Shown here: positions 26,632 through 33,250 of the stretch, one piece after another
Numbering within the stretch: position 1 is the stretch's first letter
How the letters are laid out: each line of letters starts with the position of its first letter
Assembly (NCBI GenBank): GCA_031549485.1
Contig: JAVBPR010000010.1
Span: forward strand, 1-64,000
Source of the DNA: JAVBPR01 sp031549485
GTDB taxonomy: Bacteria; Bacillota; Clostridia; Oscillospirales; Feifaniaceae
Direction: 5' to 3'
Length of the DNA stretch: 64,000 bases
The notes under the pieces: model-generated
Told to the model about the DNA's origin: nothing
What the model saw: only the letters and a program-made list of their open reading frames with translations
Database searches by the model: none
Translations under genes and position numbers: made by a program

Positions 26632-28944
26632 ATGGTGAAAGCAATAGTAAAAAGAGACGGAAGAAGCGTCGAATTTAATCTTGAAAAAATAGCAAACGCG
26701 GTAGAAAAAGCGTTTAGTGCGACAAACAGCCGCTGCGGCGCCGTTGAGGCGATGGAAGTTGCGGTTGAGGTCGAAAAAACTCTCGATGAAAAGCTCGGGG
26801 GAAACAACCCGACCGTTGAGCAGGTGCAGGATACCGTTGAGGCGGAGCTTATAAAATACGGGCATGTCCGCGCGGCGAAAGCCTATATAGTCTATCGCGC
26901 CGAGCGCAGTCGTGTGCGCGAAATGAACACCCGCCTTATGAAAACATACGAGGATATTACCGTTAAAAGCGCGGAAGACAGCGATATAAAAAGGGAAAAC
27001 GCCAACATAGACGGCGATACAGCCATGGGCGTTATGCTCAAATACGGCAGCGAGGGCGCGAAAGAATTTAACAATATGTTTATTCTGAAGCCGGAGCATT
27101 CGTCCGCTCACAACAACGGCGATATTCATATCCACGATATGGATTTCTTAACCCTTACAACAACCTGCTGTCAGATTGATATTAAAAAGCTGTTTAAAGA
27201 CGGCTTTTGCACCGGACATGGCGTTTTGCGCGAACCGTCGGGAATAACTTCCTATTCCGCGCTTGCGTGTATTGCGGTGCAGAGTAATCAGAATGACCAG
27301 CACGGCGGACAGTCGATTGTAAACTTTGATTACGGCCTTGCGGACGGCGTCAGAAAAACTTATTGCAAACTTTACGCGGCAAATCTTGCGAAAGCGCTTG
27401 AGCTTCTCGCAGGCAAAGCCGATCCGCTTAAAGAAGCAAAAGAAAAATGCAAAACACTGGCGGAAAAAGAACTTTTGCCGTCACTTGATATGAGCCCTAA
27501 ATACGTAAAAGCGGAAAAAGAGCTTTACAAAGATATTGATAAAGATGTTTTTGAAAAGTGCCAGGCTTTTGCGGCTAAAAAAGCGGCGGAAGAAACCGAC
27601 AGAGAAACGTTCCAGGCGATGGAAGCTCTTGTGCATAACCTTAACACCATGCACAGCAGAGCGGGCGCCCAAACTCCGTTTTCGTCGATAAATTACGGCA
27701 TGGACACAAGCCCCGAGGGCAGAATGGTTATTAAAAACGTTCTTCTCGCGCATGAAAAAGGGCTTGGCAACGGCGAAACTCCGATATTCCCGATACACAT
27801 TTTCAGGGTAAAAGAAGGGATTAACTATAACCCCGAGGATCCGTCATACGACCTTTTCAAACTCGCGATGAGAGTATCGGCAAAGCGCCTTTTCCCGAAT
27901 TTCTCGTTCCAGGATGCTCCGTATAATCTAAAATTTTATAAGGGCACACCCGAAACCGAAATCGCTTATATGGGCTGCCGCACAAGGGTTATCGCAAATG
28001 TCTTTGATCCCGAAAGAGAAGTTTCGCCGGGCAGAGGAAACCTTTCATTTACATCAATTAACCTTCCGCGTATAGCGATTAACGCAAATAAAAATATAAA
28101 CTGGTTTTTTGAAGACCTCGACAGAAAAATTGATCTTTGTATCGATCAGCTTTTAGAGCGCTTCGAAATCCAGCGGCATAAAAAAGTCCGCAACTTCCCG
28201 TTCCTTTTCGGGCAGGGGGTTTGGATTGACAGCGAAAAACTCGGTCCCGATGACGAGGTCGGCGAACTTTTGAAACACGGAACTTTCAGCCTGGGCTTTA
28301 TCGGGCTTGCAGAAGCGCTTGTGGCGCTCATCGGAGAGCATCACGGCCAAAGCCCGAAAGCGCAGAATCTCGGGCTCGATATCATTCGCCATATGCGCGA
28401 AAGACTTGACGAAGAAAGCCAAAAGAGAAAACTCAACTTCACCCTTATCGCCACACCGGCGGAGGGCCTTGCGGGACGATTCGTTCGCATGGACAAGAAA
28501 AAATACGGCATAATCCCGGGTGTCACCGATAGGGATTATTATACAAACAGCTTCCACATCCCGGTCTATTTCGAGATAAATGCCTTTGACAAAATCAGGC
28601 TGGAAGCGCCGTATCACGAGCTTACAAATGCGGGGCATATCGCTTATGTCGAGCTTGACGGCGATCCTACCGAAAATCTCGACGCATTCGAGGCGATTAT
28701 CCGCGCGATGCATGACGCCGGAATAGGCTATGGCTCGGTAAATCATCCGGTTGATTTTGACTGCATTTGCGGACACACCGGAATTATCGGAGATACTTGC
28801 CCGAACTGCGGAAGAGAAGAGGGCGATATAAAATTCGACCGCATCCGCCGCATAACAGGCTATCTTGTCGGCACGGTCGACAGATTTAATAACGCAAAGC
28901 GTGCCGAAGAGCGCGACAGAGTCAAACACGGCCTGAAAAAATGA
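26632..28944 (+). CDS. nrdD: Anaerobic (class III) ribonucleoside-triphosphate reductase
   Basis: Reduces ribonucleotides to deoxyribonucleotides for DNA synthesis without oxygen, using a glycyl radical. 770 residues. The N-terminal ATP-cone (VKRDGRSVEFNLEKIANAV, about 1-90) gives allosteric control. The catalytic barrel includes HIHDMDFL and QNDQHGGQS. The C terminus has the zinc-binding pair CICGH / CPNCG and the glycyl-radical loop RRITGYLVG (Gly743). The next gene, its radical-SAM activase, overlaps by 4 bp. Regulated by the NrdR boxes upstream. Confidence 0.97.
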   Translation: MVKAIVKRDGRSVEFNLEKIANAVEKAFSATNSRCGAVEAMEVAVEVEKTLDEKLGGNNPTVEQVQDTVEAELIKYGHVRAAKAYIVYRAERSRVREMNTRLMKTYEDITVKSAEDSDIKRENANIDGDTAMGVMLKYGSEGAKEFNNMFILKPEHSSAHNNGDIHIHDMDFLTLTTTCCQIDIKKLFKDGFCTGHGVLREPSGITSYSALACIAVQSNQNDQHGGQSIVNFDYGLADGVRKTYCKLYAANLAKALELLAGKADPLKEAKEKCKTLAEKELLPSLDMSPKYVKAEKELYKDIDKDVFEKCQAFAAKKAAEETDRETFQAMEALVHNLNTMHSRAGAQTPFSSINYGMDTSPEGRMVIKNVLLAHEKGLGNGETPIFPIHIFRVKEGINYNPEDPSYDLFKLAMRVSAKRLFPNFSFQDAPYNLKFYKGTPETEIAYMGCRTRVIANVFDPEREVSPGRGNLSFTSINLPRIAINANKNINWFFEDLDRKIDLCIDQLLERFEIQRHKKVRNFPFLFGQGVWIDSEKLGPDDEVGELLKHGTFSLGFIGLAEALVALIGEHHGQSPKAQNLGLDIIRHMRERLDEESQKRKLNFTLIATPAEGLAGRFVRMDKKKYGIIPGVTDRDYYTNSFHIPVYFEINAFDKIRLEAPYHELTNAGHIAYVELDGDPTENLDAFEAIIRAMHDAGIGYGSVNHPVDFDCICGHTGIIGDTCPNCGREEGDIKFDRIRRITGYLVGTVDRFNNAKRAEERDRVKHGLKK

Positions 28945-29438
28945 GAATTGCCGGAATTGTAAGGGAATCTATAGTCGACGGCCCGGGGCTTAGGCTGGCG
29001 GTATTTTTCCAGGGATGCCCGCATGCGTGCAAAGGCTGTCATAACCCGGATTCACACGATTTTGCCGGCGGAGAAGAAAAATCAAAGGCGGAAATTCTCA
29101 AGGAATTCGACAGAAACCCGCTGCTTTTCGGAATCACCCTCACAGGAGGAGAGCCGTTTTGTCAGCCCGCCGCCGCCGCCGATTTGGCAAAGGAAATAAA
29201 AAGCCGGGGCAAAAATGTTATTACATATACCGGCTATACGGCGGAAGAACTTGCGGACTTGACAGCCGAAAACCCCGATGCTAAAGAGCTTTTTGATAAC
29301 AGCGATTATATTATCGAGGGGCGGTTTACCGAAGAACTCCGGACCTTGGAACTTCGCTTTCGCGGAAGCCGCAACCAACGGATAATCGATGTGGAAAAAT
29401 CAAAGGAAGAGGGCAAGTTTATTTTCTGTAATCTGTAA
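28941..29438 (+). CDS. nrdG: Anaerobic ribonucleotide reductase-activating protein
   Basis: Radical-SAM enzyme, 165 residues, which generates the Gly radical on NrdD. The 4Fe-4S motif C-x3-C-x2-C lies in GCPHACKGCHNP, and the SAM-binding TGGEPFCQP follows. Start overlaps the nrdD stop (ATGA), so production is coupled. Confidence 0.96.
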   Translation: MRIAGIVRESIVDGPGLRLAVFFQGCPHACKGCHNPDSHDFAGGEEKSKAEILKEFDRNPLLFGITLTGGEPFCQPAAAADLAKEIKSRGKNVITYTGYTAEELADLTAENPDAKELFDNSDYIIEGRFTEELRTLELRFRGSRNQRIIDVEKSKEEGKFIFCNL

Positions 29439-29487
29439 TAAATCGGGTTTGCGGGGGATAATAATAAAAAATAAAAGGTAGGCCTGT

Positions 29488-29790
29488 ATGAAAAAAATAA
29501 GCGGCAGCGAATTTGACGTTGTATTAAAAAGCGATAAACCGGTGGTAGTTGACTTTTTTGCGGAATGGTGCGGCCCTTGCAAAATGCTTTCGCCGATTCT
29601 CGACGAAATTTCGGGCGAGCGCGATGATGTGGACTTTTATAAAATAGACATCGACACCGAGCGGGAAATCACCGAAGAATACGGAATCATGAGCGTTCCG
29701 ACCGTTATCAAGTTTAAAGACGGACAGATAGCAAGCAAATTTGTCGGGCTTCACTCCAAAGAAGATGTAATTGATTTTTTAGACAGCTGA
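29488..29790 (+). CDS. trxA: Thioredoxin
   Basis: 100-residue dithiol carrier with active site EWCGPCKM (Cys28, Cys31), the cis-Pro in MSVPTVIKF, and the closing KDGQIASKFVG. It starts 49 bp after nrdG behind AAAAGGTAGG and may share the transcript. Class III reductases usually draw electrons from formate, although some use thioredoxin, so the linkage is suggestive only. A TrxB-like reductase is encoded at 57.8 kb. Confidence 0.95.
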   Translation: MKKISGSEFDVVLKSDKPVVVDFFAEWCGPCKMLSPILDEISGERDDVDFYKIDIDTEREITEEYGIMSVPTVIKFKDGQIASKFVGLHSKEDVIDFLDS

Positions 29791-29801
29791 TTATAAAATA
29801 T

Positions 29802-29834
29802 AAGTCGGAAAGGATATTCCTTTCCGACTTTTTT
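29802..29834 (+). terminator. Rho-independent terminator after thioredoxin
   Basis: Perfect 13-bp stem AAGTCGGAAAGGA / TCCTTTCCGACTT with a 3-nt loop and T tract. Confidence 0.92.
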
Positions 29835-29851
29835 ATTAAAGGAAATCTATT

Positions 29852-30556
29852 GTGGAATTAAAAAAACGAAAAAAAATAGTCAGCCTTATTTCTTTTATAG
29901 TAATCGTCGCGATAATTATAGGGCTTTCGATTTTTTTATGGCCGATAATGGAAGATATGGTAAAAGATCCGCAGGCTTTTCGCGCGTTTATCGATGAAAA
30001 AGGCTTTGCGGGAATGCTGATATTTGTTGCGCTTATCGCGGCGCAGATTGTTTTTGCCGTTATTCCGGGCGAGCCTTTTGAAATCGCCGCCGGATATGCT
30101 TTCGGAGCGTATGCGGGGCTGCTGCTTTGCATGATAGGCATTGCTATAGGCTCGCTAATAGTGGTGTTTTTAACAAAAAAAATCGGGCTGCCGCTCGTCC
30201 ATTCTTTTTTTGAGCCGGAGCAGATTGAAAAATTAAGCAAAAAAGCGTCGGGCAAAAATTTTGCAAGCTTTATTTTCCTCGCGTTTTTTATTCCCGGCAC
30301 ACCAAAGGATATTCTCACATATTTTGCCGGTCTGACCGACATGAAAATATCCACTTTTTTAGCTATTGCAACTATCGCGAGGATACCCTCGGTGATTTCT
30401 TCTACATATGCGGGCGCGGCGCTCGGCGAAAAAGATTACACAAAAGCGATAATCGCCTTTGTCGTCGTCGGCGTGATCAGCCTTGTAGGTTATCTTATTT
30501 ATAACGGACACTCGAAAAAGAAAGCGGAGAAAGACGGTGAATCGCGCCGGTTTTGA
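29852..30556 (+). CDS. VTT-domain (TVP38/TMEM64, DedA-like) membrane protein
   Basis: 234 residues with five or six membrane segments. The VTT core reads VFAVIPGEPFEIAAGYAFGAYAG, with later FIPGTPKDILTYFAGL, both hallmarks of the TVP38/TMEM64 family. Members are implicated in lipid flipping or membrane homeostasis; substrate here unknown. GTG start at 29852 with AAAGGAAATC upstream. Its last codons overlap the start of an acetyltransferase remnant in another frame. Confidence 0.85.
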   Translation: MELKKRKKIVSLISFIVIVAIIIGLSIFLWPIMEDMVKDPQAFRAFIDEKGFAGMLIFVALIAAQIVFAVIPGEPFEIAAGYAFGAYAGLLLCMIGIAIGSLIVVFLTKKIGLPLVHSFFEPEQIEKLSKKASGKNFASFIFLAFFIPGTPKDILTYFAGLTDMKISTFLAIATIARIPSVISSTYAGAALGEKDYTKAIIAFVVVGVISLVGYLIYNGHSKKKAEKDGESRRF

Positions 30557-30776
30557 TTTTGCCGGAGTATCAGGGCAAGGGTTATGCAAGGGAGGCTCTC
30601 GAAAAAATCGAGGCAAGTTATCCGCAGGCAGAGCGCTGGCAACTCGATACTGTAAAAGAGAAAAAAGGTTATACCGCTTATATGAAAATGCGGGATATAA
30701 GCCCATCGGCAAAGAAGAGAAAATTAAAGAATATATGACAATAATCTATTATGAAAAAATAAAAAGGCAGGAGTAA
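30556..30776 (+). pseudogene. GNAT acetyltransferase remnant, 5'-truncated and frameshifted
   Basis: Reading from 30556, LPEYQGKGYAREALEKIEAS matches the acetyl-CoA loop (R/Q-x-x-G-x-G/A) of GNAT enzymes and continues to QLDTVKEKKG. The rest, LYENAGYKPIGKEEKI and MTIIYYEKIK, lies in another frame from about 30650, so one indel separates them. The N-terminal half is missing, because the VTT gene occupies its place. Non-functional remnant; probably a fusion or deletion scar. Confidence 0.75.
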
Positions 30777-30810
30777 AACTCCGGCCATATAAAAAGTTTT
30801 TTATGTAGAT

Positions 30811-30829
30811 AATTTATATTAGTGGAGGT
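30811..30829 (+). repeat. 19-bp leader repeat, copy A
   Basis: AATTTATATTAGTGGAGGT, including the ribosome site. An identical copy is at 38698-38716 before an unrelated gene. Confidence 0.7.
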
Positions 30830-30831
30830 AT

Positions 30832-31275
30832 ATGATAAAAATGAACAATTACGATAAGGCGGTCGAAATAATAACCGAACGGTTTGGTAGGGATACTCTG
30901 CTCTCACTTGCAACAATGGAAAACAACCGCCCATCTGTCCGTATTGTGAACAGTTATTATGAAGATGGTTCGTTTTACGTTGTCACTTATGCACTTTCAA
31001 ATAAGATGGGACAGATCTCAGACAATTCTGAAGTTGCTGTCTGTGGCGAATGGTTTACGGCACACGGGATAGCTGAGAACCTTGGTTATGTCCGCAATGA
31101 AAACAATATTGTCATTATGACAAAGCTACGGGATGCGTTTGCCGCATGGTACAGCAACGGACATACGAATGAAGACGATCCGAACACTTGTCTTCTCCGT
31201 ATCCGCCTGACAGACGGCGTACTTTTTAGCCAAGGAACAAGATATGATATAGATTTTGTGAATTTGAGAGCGTAA
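30832..31275 (+). CDS. Pyridoxamine 5'-phosphate oxidase-like (flavin-binding split-barrel) protein
   Basis: 147 residues. The start resembles the PNPOx-like family: LLSLATMENNRPSVRIVNSYYEDGSFYVVT, then SNKMGQISDNSEVAVCGEWF, the usual FMN-binding barrel order. Such small proteins are often general-stress or F420/FMN-binding proteins of unknown substrate. It sits in the accessory patch between a pseudogene and the GIY-YIG unit. The GGAGG at 30824 is 3 nt from ATG 30832 and 12 nt from ATG 30841, so the start is uncertain. The 19 bp before it recur upstream of the gene at 38725. Confidence 0.75.
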   Translation: MIKMNNYDKAVEIITERFGRDTLLSLATMENNRPSVRIVNSYYEDGSFYVVTYALSNKMGQISDNSEVAVCGEWFTAHGIAENLGYVRNENNIVIMTKLRDAFAAWYSNGHTNEDDPNTCLLRIRLTDGVLFSQGTRYDIDFVNLRA

Positions 31276-31297
31276 AGTATAAACATTTATTTTCCCG

Positions 31298-31327
31298 TTG
31301 TCATTCTGAGCGAAGCGAAGAATCTTT
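31298..31327 (+). repeat. Left 30-bp inverted repeat
   Basis: Begins TTGTCATTCTGAGCGAAG and ends CGAAGAATCTTT. It is the exact reverse complement of 31628-31657. Confidence 0.92.
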
Positions 31328-31333
31328 AAAGAG

Positions 31334-31654
31334 GTGGTAAGTCTGTATTATGTTTATATTTTAGCAAACTGGAATAATAAAGTCATTTACACAGGTATAA
31401 CAAATAATCTTGAACGCAGAATATATGAGCATAAGAATAAGTTAGTTGATGGTTTTACAAAGAAATACCATGTTGATAAACTTGTCTATTTTGATAATAC
31501 AACAGATGTGAAATCAGCTATAGCAAGAGAAAAGCAAATTAAAGGATGGACGAGACAGAAGAAAAACGAGTTGATAGAAACGATAAATCCTAAATGGGAA
31601 GATTTATCTAAAGAATGGTATAAAGAGAAAGATTCTTCGCTTCGCTCAGAATGA
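31334..31654 (+). CDS. Small GIY-YIG endonuclease-like protein
   Basis: 106 residues. The GIY-YIG fold is visible: YYVYIL as the GIY/YIG beta-strand, then VIYTGITNNLERRIYEH with the catalytic Arg, and AIAREKQIKGWTRQKKNELI with the metal-binding Glu, ending in the conserved NPKWEDLSKEW. Such single-domain proteins are nucleases of unknown target. GTG 31334 has no proper ribosome site; GAGGTGG (31331-31337) is ideally placed for CTG 31343, where the family's Met usually aligns, so the real start may be CTG or a mutated ATG. The C terminus KDSSLRSE is encoded by the right inverted repeat. Confidence 0.85.
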   Translation: MVSLYYVYILANWNNKVIYTGITNNLERRIYEHKNKLVDGFTKKYHVDKLVYFDNTTDVKSAIAREKQIKGWTRQKKNELIETINPKWEDLSKEWYKEKDSSLRSE

Positions 31655-31657
31655 CAA
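31628..31657 (-). repeat. Right 30-bp inverted repeat
   Basis: Exact reverse complement of 31298-31327; contains the C-terminal codons and TGA of the GIY-YIG gene. Confidence 0.92.
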
Positions 31658-31821
31658 ACGATTCGACATTCCGGATCGTAAAAATAAACGAAAGATGTGA
31701 TTCCGATGTTCTATTTTTTATTGTTCTTTGAAAATTGAATATCGGAATGACACAGGGGTCGTTCTCTACTTTTAGGCTTAAAAATTAGTTGTGTTACCTC
31801 TCAAATAAGTATTATATATAA

Positions 31822-31871
31822 TGTCATCCTGAGCTAAAGGCGAAGGATCCTTCACTTCGTTCAGGATGACA
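31822..31871. repeat. Gene-less palindrome of the GIY-YIG-unit repeat family
   Basis: Left arm TGTCATCCTGAGC...GAAGGATCC meets right arm GGATCC...TTCAGGATGACA around the centre GGATCC (31845-31850). Both arms follow the pattern TGTCAT-Y-CTGA...GAAG-R-ATC of the 30-bp repeats around the nuclease gene. It looks like the same inverted pair without cargo. Confidence 0.75.
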
Positions 31872-31951
31872 CCACGATGTACAGTATAAGCATTTTCTAC
31901 GATAAACAAAATGAAGAAACTATCTTAAAGCTATTTTCTAATCAACTAAAT

Positions 31952-31989
31952 AACGCCCTCCAAATCTACTGATTTGGAGGGCGTTTTGA
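31952..31989. terminator. Terminator between the accessory region and icd
   Basis: Perfect 15-bp stem AACGCCCTCCAAATC / GATTTGGAGGGCGTT, loop TACT. It lies downstream of the minus-strand icd stop, and T residues flank it on the plus strand too. Confidence 0.85.
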
Positions 31990-32032
31990 AATTTGTTAAT
32001 TTTGCGAAGAGAATATTTTAAGTTTCTAATTA

Positions 32033-33241
32033 TTATGCGTAAATCTTTTCCAGATTTTTTCTTATTTCTTTTATAAAATCAAGGCTGTTTACAGCTCTTG
32101 GGGTAATGCCCTCGCAAAGCGAAACGAGGTCTTTTGTCATAATTCCGCTGTTTAAGGTTTCAAGAGAAGCCTTTTCAAGGTTTTCGCCGAAAGCTTCAAG
32201 CTCCGCGTTGCCGTCCATCTCGCCGCGCTTTTTAAATGCGCCTGTCCAGGCAAAAATTGTGGCAATCGGATTTGTGCTTGTTTCTTCGCCTTTCAAATGC
32301 TTGTAATAATGGCGGGTTACGGTGCCGTGAGCTGCTTCGTATTCGAACTTTCCGTCCGGAGAAACGAGAACGCTTGTCATCATTGCAAGCGAGCCGAAAG
32401 CGGTCGAAACCATATCGCTCATAACATCGCCGTCATAGTTTTTGCAAGCCCATATATAGCCGCCCTCGGAGCGGATAACGCGCGCGACAGCGTCGTCGAT
32501 AAGGGTGTAAAAATATTCGATTCCGGCTTTGTCAAATCTATCTTTGTATTCGGCGAAAACCTCCTCGAATATATCCTTGAAGCGGTGATCGTATTTTTTG
32601 CTTATGGTATCTTTTGTCGCAAACCAAACATCCTGCGAGGTGGCGAGCGCATAATTAAAGCAGGCGTGGGCAAAAGAGCGGATAGAGCTGTCTTTGTTAT
32701 GTATTCCCTGAATTATCCCCGGACCTTCGAAATCATAAATAGTCTCGCTTTTTTTGCTTCCGTCCTCGCCGGTGAAAACAAGCTCGGCTTTGCCGGGGCC
32801 GGGCACGATAATTTCGCTGTTTTTGTAAACGTCGCCGTATGCGTGACGGGCGATGGTAATAGGCTTTTTCCAATTTCTGACCGCAGGCGCAATCGCGTCG
32901 ATAATAATCGGCGCGCGGAAAACGGTGCCGTCCAAAGCGGCTCTGATAGTGCCGTTCGGGCTTTTCCACATCTCGGTTAGCTTATATTCCTCGACGCGCT
33001 GGGCGTTCGGGGTTATGGTCGCGCATTTTACGGCAACGCCGTACTTTTTGGTCGCTTCGGCGCTGTCGAAGGTGACCTTGTCCTTTGTGCGCTCGCGCTC
33101 GACAAGGCCGAGATCATAATACTCGGTTTTGAGGTCGACAAAGGGCAGGATAAGTTCGTCTTTTATCTGCTGCCACAGGATTCTGGTCATTTCGTCGCCG
33201 TCCATCTCGACAATCGGGGTGGTCATTTTGATTTTCTGCAT
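32033..33241 (-). CDS. icd: Isocitrate dehydrogenase (NADP-type)
   Basis: Oxidatively decarboxylates isocitrate to 2-oxoglutarate. 402 residues, of the eukaryote-like homodimeric subfamily: PIVEMDGDEMTRILWQ at the N terminus, substrate Ser and Arg in KSPNGTIRAALDGTVFR, metal Asp residues in LIDDAVARVI and NYDGDVMSDMV, and the NADP site GTVTRHYYKHLKGEETSTNPIA. It is 9 bp downstream of the aconitase gene on the same strand, so both form one operon. Start ATG has AAGGAGAAAAT. Confidence 0.95.
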   Translation of the reverse strand: MQKIKMTTPIVEMDGDEMTRILWQQIKDELILPFVDLKTEYYDLGLVERERTKDKVTFDSAEATKKYGVAVKCATITPNAQRVEEYKLTEMWKSPNGTIRAALDGTVFRAPIIIDAIAPAVRNWKKPITIARHAYGDVYKNSEIIVPGPGKAELVFTGEDGSKKSETIYDFEGPGIIQGIHNKDSSIRSFAHACFNYALATSQDVWFATKDTISKKYDHRFKDIFEEVFAEYKDRFDKAGIEYFYTLIDDAVARVIRSEGGYIWACKNYDGDVMSDMVSTAFGSLAMMTSVLVSPDGKFEYEAAHGTVTRHYYKHLKGEETSTNPIATIFAWTGAFKKRGEMDGNAELEAFGENLEKASLETLNSGIMTKDLVSLCEGITPRAVNSLDFIKEIRKNLEKIYA

Positions 33242-33250
33242 ATTTTCTCC

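Larger units (their letters stand above)
31298..31657. mobile_element. Candidate inverted-repeat unit carrying a GIY-YIG nuclease gene
   Basis: A 360-bp unit bounded by perfect 30-bp inverted repeats (31298-31327 and 31628-31657). The only gene inside is a GIY-YIG nuclease whose last eight codons and stop lie in the right repeat. I found no flanking target duplication. The layout parallels REP-associated transposase units, with a GIY-YIG enzyme instead of a Y1 transposase; mobility is inferred, not shown. Confidence 0.6.
31658..32032. other. Repeat-rich intergenic region
   Basis: No gene is supported. It holds a near-perfect 12-bp inverted pair (ATTCCGATGTTC 31700-31711 and GAATATCGGAAT 31737-31748), a palindromic repeat pair of the GIY-YIG-unit family (31822-31871), and the terminator of the isocitrate dehydrogenase operon. 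Confidence 0.6.

Noticed and set aside
28153..28929. 258-codon frame opposite to nrdD
   Set aside because: Antisense shadow, no ribosome site, no homology features.
31700..31748. 12-bp inverted pair as a terminator or second mobile unit
   Set aside because: One mismatch, 25-bp gap, no T tract and no gene inside; only reported as a repeat in the intergenic description.
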